Origin: Brienomyrus brachyistius
Lineage: Eukaryota > Chordata > Actinopteri > Osteoglossiformes > Mormyridae
NCBI RefSeq assembly: GCF_023856365.1
Contig: NC_064542.1
Coordinates: 8,549,363 to 8,613,362 of the forward strand
Direction: 5' to 3'
DNA: 64,000 bases
Part shown: piece after piece, positions 47,080-60,459 of the stretch
How positions within the stretch are numbered: the first letter of the stretch is position 1
Layout: every line of letters starts with the position of its first letter
Made by a program: the position numbers and the translations under genes
Notes under the pieces: model-generated
The model's input: the letters and a program-made list of their open reading frames with translations, nothing else
Told to the model about the DNA's origin: nothing
Database searches by the model: none

Positions 47080-48590
47080 ATCACAAGGATGTCATTAATA
47101 TTAAATGAAAATCACATTCCCACTAGCAGCTACTGCTGCGGCTGAAGCTCGGCTCAGAATGAATACATTTATGTATGTATATGCCGTCTATGGCGTCATC
47201 CGGAATCCTGTCATTTCTCTTTTACACTGCAGGATTAGTTACTGGGGGAATGAAGTGCTCCTATTGATTTTACAGTTGGATTGAACTGCTGGAGGAATAT
47301 CATACGTCGGAATTTGGAACCTTTTTTTGCATTTGGCATTTAGCAAACGTGTCCTGCATGACCGTGTCAGTCTTAGCCAGCTGTAGGACGCCCTTATATT
47401 TCTTATGCATTTAAATACATCGGTCTTCACAGTAATGACGTCTTTTTTTTCTTTTACGCCGTTTTGCCAGTATAGTATTAACTGAAGTGTCTTGCCAGTA
47501 TAATGTTCATTGTTCATTTATGGTATGCAGATCGTAAGCTGATAGTTCTGCACCTCGTGTAGCTTTATCTGTGGTTTTTGGGTATGTAGTGTGTGCCTGC
47601 CTGTCCATCCCTCTTCCATTTGCAGCGGTGGTTCTGTGCCTGGGTTGAAAGGCTTCAGAAATGTTTTCAGCCCAGGTGGCGGACGGATCAGCACCCTGAC
47701 TGACCCACTGCACCTCGCTAGCTGCCTGAAGCCCACTTCCCCATCCCTCATTTTGCTCACAAAATCCCTTTAAAGGGTCATTGTGCCCAGTGGGATTCAG
47801 CAGGCCAGTTGACCTTGGAGCCCCAGAAAAAATTTCCTCCATTTCTGCTGAATCTTTTTTTATTTTTTTTTTTCATTCATTGTCCTTTTTGTTCCATACA
47901 GACTTAAAGTTGTACAACATTTCTTTTTGTCTTTTTGCAGTATTACTTGTTTAAATTATTTTTCTGTAAAAATCTGTTACATTATTGTTAAATCATTTTT
48001 TGAGTATATGTTGGAAGTGTTATACATAAAATTTATTAATGTTTAATCCACTTAGAGCATAATTTTTGTACACTGATCTCATCTTTGCTAAGTAGTCGTT
48101 GGATTTATTGATAGTCTAAAATGATACAGAATATGCAGATTTTAGATTGAACTGTACTAATACATAATTTGCTGCCACATGTGAGAGGAAAATACGAAGA
48201 GAATTATTTTATTTAAACAAGTAAATAAAAAAAAAACTGTAATCTATTTTCTCTTCCCTTATACGAGTTAGTGTCATGAACTATGCGATTATTTTTTATG
48301 CGAAACGTTGAATATCTTAATTCACTCCAGTATTGCACATCTTCATTATTATTTTGATTTGTAATACTGTATGCTCTCTTTGCTCTGTTTAACTATGCTC
48401 AGATTCGTTTAGCTTGTCATCTCTAGTCAAAGTCAAAGAATGTTTCACTTCTCGGCCTCAGATATGACGCGTGGAGATTGGCATTGAGGAGAAATATCAT
48501 TCATATTGGTCACTGCAAATAAGAAGTAATAAGCAGAATATAAATACGGAGACATATAAGCCTCATATAAACATGACATTTAAACTATGG
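47080..48590. other. Intergenic with a GC-richer patch
   Basis: No gene recognised. At 47507-47842 a minus-strand frame of 111 codons stays open in locally GC-richer DNA. It has no recognisable domain and overlaps open frames on other phases. Confidence 0.5.
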
Positions 48591-48599
48591 ACATTATGA

Positions 48600-49200
48600 C
48601 TGTTAACCACATGATTGGTAGTGAAAGATTATGCAGATTTGGTACAGAGGTTTGGCATGGAACAGAATGTCATATAAATAAATAGATTTACAGTTACTAG
48701 TCCACAGTTATAAGTCTGGTCAACAGTCCCAGCCTTAGCCTAACACTGTTCAGCATACAAACAGTTTTTAAGCCTCACTGTCCTGCTTTGATGTTACAGA
48801 ACCTCCTACCAAATGGTGCTAACAGGTCATGAAAGGAGACGACGCCAGTGGCCCTGGTGGATGGGATGTGAGGTGGCAGTCTTGCCACAGGAAGTGAGTC
48901 CGCCGATGGGAATTCCTCATCAGGGAGGATGCCTGCTGGCTCCAGGAGAGATCCCCGGCGAGGTACACATCCAGAAATTCAATGCTCTGAGCTCTGCTGA
49001 CAGCAGAGGCACTGACGTATAGAGTGTTACAGTACGCTACCCCCGGTTCTTCTGAAGTCCAGAATCATCTCATTCATCTTGTCAACTTTGAGTAGCAGAT
49101 TGTGGTCCTCAGCTCCACAAGCTTTCCTACCTCCTGTCTGTGTGCAGACTAATCTCCTGCACAGGGTCACGGAGGTGTCATCTGCATCTGTGTCATGACG
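48600..49200 (-). mobile_element. LINE-like fragment
   Basis: Segments such as CCAGCCTTAGCCTAACACTG and ATCATCTCATTCATCTTGTC resemble reverse-complemented parts of a fish non-LTR element of the kind also seen at 43270-43770. Heavily decayed; this is a recollection of the family, not a computed alignment. Confidence 0.35.
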
Positions 49201-49239
49201 AATTTACTGTTTTCACTGAGGGAATCGTTAAAAAAAAAA

Positions 49240-52200
49240 AAGTTGCCTTAGCCACTAGATTGAAATGATCTGTAATTCACAGAAAGTGCATCCAAATGAA
49301 CCACCCAGATGGGAATATAACATTGTAGCTCAGGATCACTCCAGTCGTGTAAGAAAAAGTAATTACCAATTTTTGTGACAAATTTAGTGTGATCGAAAAG
49401 ATAAGAAATGTTCAGTTACGCTCCCCTGTTAGCAGAGAAAAGATATACATTTAGTATAACATTTGAGTTCCCAGAGCTTAATCTTGGCCTGTGTCAGACC
49501 AATCTATTCTGTTGAGAGTATTATTGCTAATGACAATTAATGTATTACTGCTAATGATAATTGCTAATGACAGTTATTGCTGTTGCTAATAGTTTGGAGG
49601 TGTTGGGTGTCAGAATGCGGCCTGAACACTGGTCAAACTTCCATGCCAATATATACATTTTTATATTGTAATCAGATATTTTTTTAAAGAATTCTGCTGT
49701 TGTGTCACTCTACGTCTGTGACAGTAATCCTGCTCTCCTACTCTCCATTTTCCTTCTCCTACATGAAAAAGGCCAGCTGGATTCACCTTCACCTTCCACG
49801 TACAGCTCCACACTTACCCTACACCCCATCCCTCATTCCTGTTTGGCTGAATCCAGTTCAGTATGAGACCCCACTATGCTGAAGCACAGGGCGTTTACCC
49901 TACATCCGTCTTATTTTTTTTCTTCATTTCACGCTGAGTCACTGAGTGCTGTGAAAAAGATCTAGCAGCACTTAAATGATACCACATCACTCACTGCTGG
50001 CAGCGGACAAGCTGCCTGCGCCTGACAGCCCTTTATGTCAAGACAAACTTGGCCAGCACAATCCCCACCAGTCTCTGTGGAACTCCCTGCCTCGCTTGGT
50101 TGGTGTCATGGGTGACAGGAAAGAGTAGCTGAGCTGAGTTAGAAGCTCTGCTAATTTGAAACCCCGAACCCTGTTCGTCACAATTAATTGGCAGCTGAGA
50201 GTCACCTGACGTGGTGATCTGGTATGAGTTACTGTGAGTATGTCATGACTGTGCTCATGGTGGGTGTGTCTCATCACAGAGGACATTGTTTTTAAAGGGC
50301 TGCATTTTGTTCCCTTGATGCACCTGGACTTGGTGTGAAACTTGACTTTAGCCCCTGCTGAAAGTCAACGATTTACCTCCAAATTCCCGACAGGCTAAGA
50401 AAAAATTGAATGTATTGAGCCAGTATTGCAAATTATTAAAAACTGGTTTCTCTCCACAACAGATAGTAGTAATTTCTAGCTCTGAACTGCACTGCAACCT
50501 GAGATTTTCCTTTGATTGAAATTGTATTATTAAGTATGACTGGAAATTTCAATGAGAGTACTTAGAAATCCAATTATCTCTGGCTGTCTTATGAAAGGAT
50601 TCCCTTTTTAGCGAACAAAGATGTTCTTGTCGAGCTTTTCTTTTCAGTCCTTCCAGAACTTCTCTAATAAGAGCATTCATGTCCAATTGATTGTAACTGC
50701 AGACACAGGTATAAATTTATGATTAAAGGTATGGAAAAAAATAATACTGTTGACAATGATTATTCTTATGATTATACCAAGTGAGAGTCAACCACCTGTT
50801 TTACATGAATGGTAAATTAGACTTACCTGTGGCAAGAATGTACCACTGTCAAAGCATTCAATGCCAACTCAGAACTGACCTCAAAACATTTACACTGATT
50901 ATATGATAGAAGTCAGAGACCAGCTATATATAAATATATTGTAACAAAACTACCTCTTATCTGGATATTTAAAACTTGGATGTTTATAATTATTTAAAAT
51001 GGTAAACGGTGAAATTTATCCAAACTGGCATCCGTCTTCATAAACCACAGTTTTTTCGTGATAGGGTTCGAGACGGGAGAAGCCAAATAATCCAAATTCC
51101 AATGGCAGCCATTGAAATTATGTACCCTGAGTTTTTTTCTTTCCAGTGACAGCAGTACGGCTAGTTTGCCCTTTAGGATGTAGCGCTGTGCACTTCCATA
51201 ACTGTAGTAAACTAAAAGCCGCTGGGTAGCAGGTGTGCGAAGGACCTGCACTGGGGGCCGGTGTCAGCAGAGCTTCTGTACTGAACTGCGCTTGACGTCC
51301 ACACCAGCGAGCACCTGCTGTAGCAACCAGGAAGCAGATCCACCCTCAAAGACCAAGTGCTGAATCAGAGTCTGCAGACGAAATTACATTCATGTTATTA
51401 TTTTTAGTTATGCAGAACCTATTAAAATCATCCACGCACACACGCGCACTTTGAGGCACACCCTCTACCAGCACCTTTGTCTGTTTACCTTTGCCGCTTC
51501 AGCTTAATTCTGTCCAGATCTAGAGGTTCCTGGTCTTTGCTGACCCACATCAACACTAATTAACCATCATGCATAGGGTGACGTCAGACTTCTCTCCTAG
51601 GTATTCACTGAAGACAGACTGCAACACAGCAGTTCCTGTAAGGCAGTGAAAGCCCACATGTAACTGTGGTCTAAGGGAGAACATTATGTGATCGTAATGG
51701 TTCTCACTTGAACTTTATGCGACAATATTTATGCTACGGATAGGAAAATGCTTCCACTTACACACAGCAAAGGTCAAGTCATGGTTTAGTGTTAGCTTAA
51801 TGATAAAAAATCATTCTCCTTAATGTCACTCCACATATATATTCTGCTTTATTCTGTCTGGCACTGTTTAGATTTCATTTGGCACAAATCTTATTAATAT
51901 CCTAAATTAATATTCATGCATTCACCATTGGTGTGTGTTGACAGAATGCTGATCAAACTTACTATGTAAGAGACATTCATTAAAAATGGAATTTCATATT
52001 CTTGCATCTGCATTGAGCACCACCAGTCGTAAGATAAGTCTCAACTGCAGAAATAACAGACATAAAAATAGGTGCTCAATTCTGCTTTGAGGTGTACAAT
52101 TGAAGTTTTCTGCGTTTGTGCAGTTCTGTGGCTGAAAGAGGAAAAAACAGAAGGCTGTTAAAACATAACAGTGCAATGCTGCTTATTACTGCCGTGTTTA

Positions 52201-53370
52201 TTGCTAAACTGCTGAAGCGTATTCATTTGACATTTTTGGTGGAAGAACTACATTTACCTTGAAAACCAAATTACCTGTAATTAGTCGCAAATTGGAATTA
52301 CATTTTTAATTACATCACCGGGCTTTGCTGTTTTTCAGTACTTCAGTACAGTATCCAATATACACTTTTTTTTTTAAAAAAAGGAAAAGGGGGCGATTTG
52401 TATGCTAGGCTTCACTCCGGTCAGATCTCCATTAGTTGCCTGGCGCCTCTGATGTGCACTAATAATGTTTTTGTACTCAGAAGAGAAAAGGCACAGACTG
52501 ATATATGGGCACCAGCCGAAGTATGTGAGCAACACAGCACAGGGGAAAGAAACATCGCTTCCTGTTCTTAGAAATTATTCCAAACAACACATCAGAGAAC
52601 TGCCCAATCATAATCTCTCAAGCACTATAAATGTAAACGCATATAAGGAATGAACGGTGCATGATCTATCAAAGCACATGCTCAGTTAATAAGCTTTTCA
52701 TTGTAATATGCTGTTGCTTGGGCTGACTTGATTAAAGCTGATGTTCATAATTTCCTAGCCTCACCGCACCCTGTTCTCCACCCTGTTCCCTGATTGGATA
52801 TATTATTCTCATGACCATGACATTTAAAATATGTCATAAAAAAAAAATGTGCACACAAAAACATACTGGATTTACATTCTCCAACGCGTTCAAACATTAC
52901 TAAGCTTCGTTTTAGCTCCATTTAAGTGAAAACCTTCTGATGAAATGTACAGAATTATATGCTTTTATTTCTGGTATTCCTATGCAGGTGAGGGCCTCCG
53001 GTGTCTGAAAGCAGTCTTTCATAACATAACGAGACAATGCAAACAGGGCAGAGTAGAACATATGCCTTATTGCGTGTTGAGAATCTCTGTCTTTTCACAG
53101 ACCAATAAATGTTCTCTTAGATGAGTAAATGTACAAGCAGGACGAAACCATAAACTGAAGCCATTGAAAAATTATCGCGATAAATCACAATAAAAGTATA
53201 TTCTATCCAAGCATCCATCCAGCCATTGTGGTCAGGGACGGAGGGGCTGGTGTCAAGGAGCAGCATGGCGCAGGTGGTGAAGGGAGTGGACGATCCAAGA
53301 GAGAGGGGGTGTACTAATAAAACTGAACACAAGGGGAAATCCACAAAATAAAAGGACCATGAGGAGTAAA
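49240..53370. other. Intergenic, one unplaced candidate exon
   Basis: No gene or element is recognised except the candidate last exon at 51264-51371. Confidence 0.5.
51264..51371 (-). CDS. Candidate terminal exon of an unidentified gene
   Basis: On the minus strand a TTCGTCTGCAG acceptor is followed by 35 open codons (starting TLIQHLVFEGGSASW and ending SSVQKLC) and TGA. The codon composition looks protein-like, but I recognise no family. In human, SIL1 lies convergent to and just past CTNNA1, yet this sequence does not resemble the SIL1 C-terminus. No partner exons are assigned. It may be chance. Confidence 0.2.
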   Translation of the reverse strand, partial: TLIQHLVFEGGSASWLLQQVLAGVDVKRSSVQKLC

Positions 53371-53379
53371 AACCAAAAC

Positions 53380-54070
53380 AAGTGATACAAGAGCCCCACT
53401 AAATTAATCACGCAGAAAACAAACACTAATCAGGGAACTGGAGCAAAAATTGTGAGCAGTATTAGGAAACAGAAAGAATACACAGTAGCATGAGCACAAT
53501 AACTGACTGAAGGGGGGGGGGGGGCAGTCACGTTAATACACTGAAAATAACAACTAACAAGGGGCAGGTGTGGCTATACGGGCTATAGGGGCAATGAGGA
53601 GCAGGTGAGGACAATCCAATCATTTAATCAATTAAGGCACAGGACAACAGGGGGCATAAATTACAAACACAGGAACTAGGGAACACTGCTAAACAGCGAG
53701 GGCCGATACCAGGAAGGACCAGGAACACAAACACAAGCAGAACAGAAAAACCAGACACGAGTCGGATAAACCAAAACAGGGAAGCGAAGAACTAATGAAA
53801 AACACTAGGGAAAACAAAGCAGGTGAGGCTGGGTTCTGGCTATCCTCATATCCACAGCCAGAGGATTAACTGTCTGAGCCACACACCCAAACCACCGAGC
53901 TATGCAGTGGTCCAGGGAACAAGGTAAACACACTAGGGGCTAGTGCAAAGACGGTGGAGGGAACAGGGAAGGGACATGAAGGGCAGGGTGGGACAGGCGC
54001 TGACCCTGACATCTGGGGTATATTCCAAGCAGTACTGGGCATAGGACTGCTGTACATTATTGCAGGGCAC
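53380..54070. repeat. A/G-rich dispersed-repeat-like sequence
   Basis: A purine- and AC-rich block with many short echoes of GGAACACA, ACAAACAC and CAGGTGAGG-type words and a G13 run near 53513. It resembles unclassified dispersed repeats of fish genomes. There is no coding frame. Confidence 0.35.
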
Positions 54071-54149
54071 ACACCCCTATAAAACTTGAAAATAAAATAA
54101 TATCCATCCATTCATTCATCCCTCCCTTGTCTGCTGCTTATCTTGGACT

Positions 54150-55175
54150 AGATCACAGGGCCAACAGTCTAAGCAGAGATGCCGAGACCTCCCTCTCCCC
54201 AGCCACCTCCTCCAGCTCCTCCGGGGGAGCACCAAAGCGTTCCCAGGCCAGCCGAGAGATATAATCTCTCCAGTGTGTCCTGGGTCTGCCCTGGGGCCTC
54301 CTCCTGATTGGACGTGCCCGAAACATCTCCCCAGGGAGCCGTCCAGGAGGCGTCCTAGATAGATGCCTGAACCACCTCAACTGGCTCCTTTCGATGTGGA
54401 GGAGCAGCGGCTCTACTTTGAGCCCCTCCTGAATGTCGGAGCTCCTCCCCCCCTCTCTAAGACTGAGCCCAGACACCCTGCGGAGGAAACTCATTTCTGC
54501 TGCTTGTATCCACAATCTCATTCTTTCACTCACTACCTAAAGCTCATGACCGTAGGTGAGGGTAGGAACCTAGGTCAACCAGTAAATTGACAGCTTTGCC
54601 TTCCAGCTCAGCTCTCTTTACCAACACAGAAAGGTACAGCATCTGCATTACTACTGATGCTGCACAGATCCGCCTGTCGATCTCACGCTCCCTTCTTCCC
54701 ACACTCATGGCCTCAGACTCGGAGGTGCTGATCAGGACAGGGAAGCTTGCTCATTCATGGTTTGCCAGAATCATTTTGAGGCCACTAAAAGTCCTTCTCC
54801 ATAGGCTCCCCAAACTCCTCCCACCCAGCGTTCTTGCTTCAGTAACTGCCAAAGCTGCATTCCCCATGGCCTGCCGGTACCTGTCAGCTGTTTCAGGAGT
54901 CCCACAAGCTAACCAAGCTCAGAATGCCTCCTTCTTCAGCCTGACAGCTCCCTGTACCACTGGTGTCCACCACCAAGTTTGGGGATTGTCAGCATGATGG
55001 GCATCAACAACCTTATGGTCACAGCTCCACCTGGCCGCTTTGGTAATGCTGACTTGGAACACCAACCATTCACGTTCAATATCTCAATCCTTCCCCGGGA
55101 TGCAAGAGAAGATCTTGGAGGTGTCAGTTGAAAATCTCCAGCATTTGTGCCTGCCATCTGATCCAACTTTCCACC
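54150..55175 (-). mobile_element. LINE remnant, 3' end of ORF2, internally deleted
   Basis: On the minus strand the frame at 54153-54533 encodes the C-terminal end of a fish non-LTR reverse transcriptase (IQAAEMSFLRRVSGL, VEPLLLHIERSQLRWF, RRRPQGRPRTHWRDYISRLA). Before it, broken frames continue (RRICAAS-type, then ISTSESEAM). The upstream piece 54780-55175 (KLGGGHQWYRELSG) belongs to the same element but to an earlier part of it, so a large middle segment is deleted. Tail side: CCATCCATTCATTCATCC at about 54100-54120. Confidence 0.7.
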
Positions 55176-55179
55176 AGTA

Positions 55180-58120
55180 TTAAAATAGTAATATTAATAA
55201 CAATAACAAAATAGCAGATAGTAGTTCAGTGTGTAGTACAGTTGCTGCTCTTCTTCAGGGTTGGGGATTTTGAATCCCACCCTTGCCCCATTGCAACAGC
55301 TATTTTTAACTGAGTGTTGCCACCATTCGGTATATTGTATCTGAGATGACTTCATCAGGGAAGCATGGTCACTCTAACCATACGAACCATAGCTGTGAGC
55401 AATGCTGGGGTGTGTTTAGACCCCCACTCCAGCCCTTTGTTTGTGTATGAATAACAGGCCTTCTGATTTGGTGTGGTATGATCAGCATGTGTAGATAGCA
55501 GATGAAGATGCGAAATGCCACCGAAGATGCGTCCGCTGCTCTTACACAGCGTACACGCCATGAGCGAATTATTACCGCAAGCAGCTTTAAACTGTGTGAA
55601 GGTGAGCACGTTTTCCCTGAAACATCCGAATTTCCTCTGGTTACTCCGATTTCCTTATGATGAGCAAAGACAGGCAGTTTAGTGAACTGACATCTCTAAA
55701 TTAACTCTTTACAGACAGGCCTACCACCTTGTGCAGTTAAACCACTGCAGGTTATTCATAACATGATAAGGAGCTCAAACTAATTTCAAGTTCCTTAATG
55801 CTGGCTTTCAGAGCCATTAATGCAATAACACCCACCTCCACTGAGTCACTCACCAAGATCTGCATCCTGTTTCACTCTCCTTGCTCAGCATAGCAACGCC
55901 CCCTGAAGATCCTTCTACCATGTAAAACCAAGTCTAACTCTAGATGCTTCTTGTGTGTGATTCCATTATGATGAAATGAGCTTCCAATCGAGTCCCTCAT
56001 AATTCCAGAAACCCCTCAAGATGACCCTCAAATGACCCTGTACTGAATAAGCAATGAAGAGAATAATACATGGATAACACCATAAATTGCTCTTCGTGTA
56101 TTTTATCACAAAGCCAACGCCATCTGTTGGTAAGTGGGATTAACCTCAGATTTTCACACATGGCCTGGTTCAGTCCAATGAAAAGCGAGATCTACTCTTT
56201 AGTCTCATAGCCCCATTTCTCCATTTACTTCCATTCCAATGAATAATAGGCAAAGCCAGCAAAACTGCTGCGATCCCATGTAAAAATTCAAAAAAGAGAA
56301 GGAAGACAACGCTGATCTATAGAGAATAAAGAACTGTACTATGTCATATGTAGATACAAAGGGATCTTTGGGGGTTTTCCGTACAATAAGGGATAAAACG
56401 TTACCAATGTGCAAAAAATGCACTTTTGGATATCTGTGGCCTCCAAAGTATTTTTACAAAAAAAAAGAAAAATAATGTTAGTTCCTTGTGTATGGTGTGT
56501 ATAATTCATGAATTACGTGATAATCACCATTCTAACTAATCCATAAACACAACCAAAATTTATCTGTAAATGTAAATCTTTCTGTAAATTTTGTCGATCA
56601 TTCATTGTACTTGATGGCGTAATGCAAAATTAACACAAATACGCATTCTAATTATGGACTTTGCAAAATGTCTGAAAATAACTTTAAAAAGATCACATCA
56701 CAAAAAATAAAATGCATTATATAATCTATATTATCTTTGCATGTTATAACATTTTAAGATGAATTACACTAATATTATTTTGCCAAAACCGTCATTTGAG
56801 CAGGGGAGCAAATAATTTATAAATCATTGATTGTCTAGTTATCTCACCCACCAAGCATGTCTGTTCACCTGGAAATACACATTCTGCATGGCCAGGAGTT
56901 CGTCCCCTGACCCTGGTTAATAAACCTGCAAGCTGATTGTCTGTTGTCTAGACTATTAGTGGCACAAAAAAATAACGATTCATTAAGAATTTATATATAT
57001 ATATGCACTTTATATATACACAGTATACACGCAGTATATCAGATACAGACTTGAGTATGTACAACACTACAACACTGCTATTTTCTGAGGAAAAACAGAA
57101 GCATTGGACTTTTAAAAAAAATATAAAACACTTAAACTGTGAAAAACAGTTTGTAAAGGACAATAACTTCAGATCTGTCTGTAGCCTCGTGTAAAAAAAG
57201 GTCTCTTGCCTGCAATAAAGCTTGTCTACTCTCTGCTTGTCACAATGTTCTCTTCTGAGATTCTGCTGCTGTGAACTTATTCGTGACCAGGGGCACTGTT
57301 CACCTGAAGAGCACTGACCTCGGAGCGCCTCTCCTTGACTGCATCTCTCCCTCTGTTCTGCCCCTCAGCCTTCGTATTTTTCACATTTCACCACTTGTCC
57401 AGTGACCTAAAACAGGATCCGGTACATGTGACAACTCTCTCATAACCTTGTTAATACTGCAGCACTGCAGTAGACATTCCTAATTCCTCAAAACTGTGGA
57501 TTAGGGAGAGCAATTGCTGGCTGCATGTAGCCGTGAGCAGGGGGGCACCCTCAGGAAGGACACAAACTGCCAGTAAATATTTGTCATTTTTTATTTACAA
57601 AACAAAACCCAAAACAACCAGCAGTATGAAATACCCGTACAACCAGGCTTTTGTCTTATAAACTTGAGTTCATATGAGCTTAATAAATTGCCGTTGCTTA
57701 GGAGTGTGAGGAAAACACAACGAATTACTGCTTTCGGTGATTTCACAACTCCTTCATATAGGCTGGCTGATGAGGCAGATAATCCGCAGATAAGCACACT
57801 ATTGACAGCTCCCACGGTGCTGACTGGCAAGCTACTGTCAGTGGTACTTGTGAGAACTGAAGGGGAGGTTTGACAAACAGCCAGCGGGTGGCTGTTCCCT
57901 TTACACTCCCCCTGCTCGGGCACTTTTTTTTTTTTTTGAAGTTGCTTAGCAAACACTTTTAAATTAACAATGAGCAAGCTGACAATGCATTCATTTATAC
58001 GCGTTAATATTTTACTAAAACAAATCAAGTACCATTGCTTATGGGTATATAAGGTTAATTTTGTTGCTTCTTCCTTTACCAGACAAAATTTACAATACTG
58101 AAAAATGCTGAAAATATTTC
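55180..58120. other. Intergenic, no gene recognised
   Basis: Non-coding by inspection. The minus frame at 57591-58028 (145 codons) has no recognisable domain and runs through a lysine-coding A/T tract, so it is not annotated as a gene. Confidence 0.5.
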
Positions 58121-58129
58121 AGTAGAAAA

Positions 58130-58200
58130 ATCAATCCATCCATCCACCTAATTACCGCCTGTGGTCTAGGCTGGGGTATATCCTGGACGAGATGCCCGAT
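58130..58200 (-). mobile_element. L2-like repeat fragment
   Basis: CCATCCATCCACCTAATTAC, then GGCTGGGGTATATCCTGGAC: the reverse complement of the same tail type as 46885-47075. Confidence 0.5.
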
Positions 58201-59139
58201 TATCAAAAGAGATAAAATGCTCAGACTCACAAACTTTATAATCTAATAAGTTCTTCCCTCATATATATGTCTTTATTTATTCTACACTGTATTGCGATAC
58301 TCATTGTTAATTATTATTAAGCCTTTGTCAGGATTTAGTGCTGCGTTCTTATTGTAACCGAGCAACCATGTCATTAAAATTTTCTTCCAGTCCTAAACCA
58401 GTCATAATAAGCCAGAGAGTGTGACAGACTGCTGGTGTTCTGTCCCCGTCCTGTTTACTTTTTGAGAACACTGTACAGATGGTCATGTGGGCACTTTTCA
58501 CTAGACCTTGTCTCCCTTAGATCTTTGCAGCTCATTTTATTCACCAGTCAGTGCTCAATATATCTCGGATCTCTCCGTCTGTTACCCCTGTACCCTGTAT
58601 CACACCTACTAAATCAACTGAAAAGTGTAACTGAGCCCCAAACTACGCAACTCACGATAAGAATAAAATTAAGTGCATTACATACACACTGAGAAATGGA
58701 AGCTGTCTAACAAACTCATCATTACTCACACAGTTATTCTGCATAATAATGTGCGTCACGACTCGGGCTCGGCGCTTACTGGTTAAAAGCTTTTATTGGC
58801 TTTCATAAGCAAGGTTTATGACAAGATACCTCAACCTGAGCCACCCATCTATCACGTTTGGTCTTCTGACCCCCCGAGACCAACAATCCAAACACTGCTG
58901 GAAACGGGGAACCAGGAGGATTTGAGCCATTGACTGGATGGACGGCTCCAGGATCAGGCGAACCGGAATGCAGACTGAAATGCAGGTAGCACAGCTGTGG
59001 AATGCTGCCTACTTAGGATCATGAACTGCGAAACCAGAAACCGGCTAACCAGCAACTAACTAACTAACTACTAACCCATGAAATCAGTACTAGCTGACAT
59101 ATGTGTTTGGAATAAGTTTGTTCCATCCCATAGTTCACT

Positions 59140-60450
59140 TCATTTTTACGCCACATGGCCGTAGTGCCGTAACTGATGCTCCCTCACAATGCAGGTAATG
59201 TGCCTCATTCCGGACTCCTCTAGCAACCGCTTCCACACAAAGTCAAACCAGTGGTACCCAAGGATTCTCTAAAGTACCGAAGGAGTCCAGTCTTCGTCTC
59301 AGCTCACTGGATTTGCAAGCCCAGACACTCAGACTCCTCGTTCAGTTTTTCAACAGCCCTGTCCTATGAAGATCACAGCATTCATTCATGATTCAAGATC
59401 AGTGAATCTTTCTTTACCAACAGATGACCCATAGCTGCTGGATCCCATGACTTTGCCCAACAACCAGCACTGAACAGAGTATGAGCAAGAACACACCCCT
59501 GATAAGCCTCAGAATCAACTGGGATGAACGCAGAGGATCTATTTCCACTCTGCACAGCACTCACTGTACCAGTGTACTGACCGGCCGTGATGTCCAGCAA
59601 CTTTGGGGGGATCCGGCGAAGACTCAGGATGTCCCACAGGGTAGGTTGATCAACTCAGTCGAACTTTTAACAAAAATCCAAAAAGGCTACAAAGAAACTT
59701 ACAGTATTTGCGTTTGAGCTTGATAAGAACCCTCAGTACCAGGATGTGGTCGATGGTAGACTTCTTAGGAGTGAAACCAGACTGCTCCGGTCACTGGTAG
59801 GCAAATGAGGAATCATGGATCCTGTTGAGAATGACCCTAGCATGGACCTTACCCAGCACTAAGAGTAGGGTTATCTCCCTGTAGTTGCTGCAATCCAGGC
59901 GATCACCCTTCCCTTTCCAGATAAGGACAAGAAGTCCTGTTATCCAGTCAGTTGGGATGATGCCTGACTCCCAATTGCAAGCAAAGATTGCCCGCAATGC
60001 CAGGAGGACAGCCTTACCACCATCCTGGGGAAGTTCAACCCGGACAACACAGACCCCTGCAGCTTTCCCTACTCCCAGCTGGTTCACCACTCGTGCATTC
60101 TCAGTGAGCCTGGGTAGTTCACAGCTAATCATCAGCGTCAGGAACTGTGGACCCAGAGATGCAGCTGCTCAAAGCAGTCAGCATGTCGGGTTACAACCGT
60201 ACTGTTATCCATAAAGACCGTTCCATCACCCACCCTGACTGCGACTCTCCGAGGAACAGATTCAGATGTGCGTAATGCTTCAATATCTTTGTAAATAGGA
60301 CGTGGGTCACTAGACTATAGATGGCGTGTCACTTGCTCACAGATTCCTCTAACAAACGCCTCCATATCTGCCCTCAGGGCCCTCGCAGACGTCCTTCTCA
60401 GGCCCCAGTACAGAATGGAGTTGCCATCAAGCCGTGCACTGTGACCCCTC
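59140..60450 (-). mobile_element. LINE remnant, reverse-transcriptase ORF
   Basis: Minus-strand pieces follow reverse-transcriptase order from right to left: an upstream segment with HADCFEQLHLW (about 60150-60190); GKGDRLDCSNYREITLLLVLG (59791-60132 frame); SGIIPTDWITGLLVLIWKGK; then GTVSAVQSG and YQGCVLAHTLF (59382-59600 frame, normally R-QGCVLAP); then LDSFGT near 59280. Several stops and frame breaks make it dead. It is a different LINE family from 54150-55175. Confidence 0.7.
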
Positions 60451-60459
60451 TCAGTAATA

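Noticed and set aside
57300..57460. Possible minus-strand exon with a GTGAAC donor
   Set aside because: The open part is about 25 codons, has no convincing acceptor and a stop just upstream in frame, and matches no known protein.
57591..58028. 145-codon minus-strand frame
   Set aside because: No domain, signal or family is recognisable. It includes a run of Lys from a poly(T) tract, and overlapping frames are open too.
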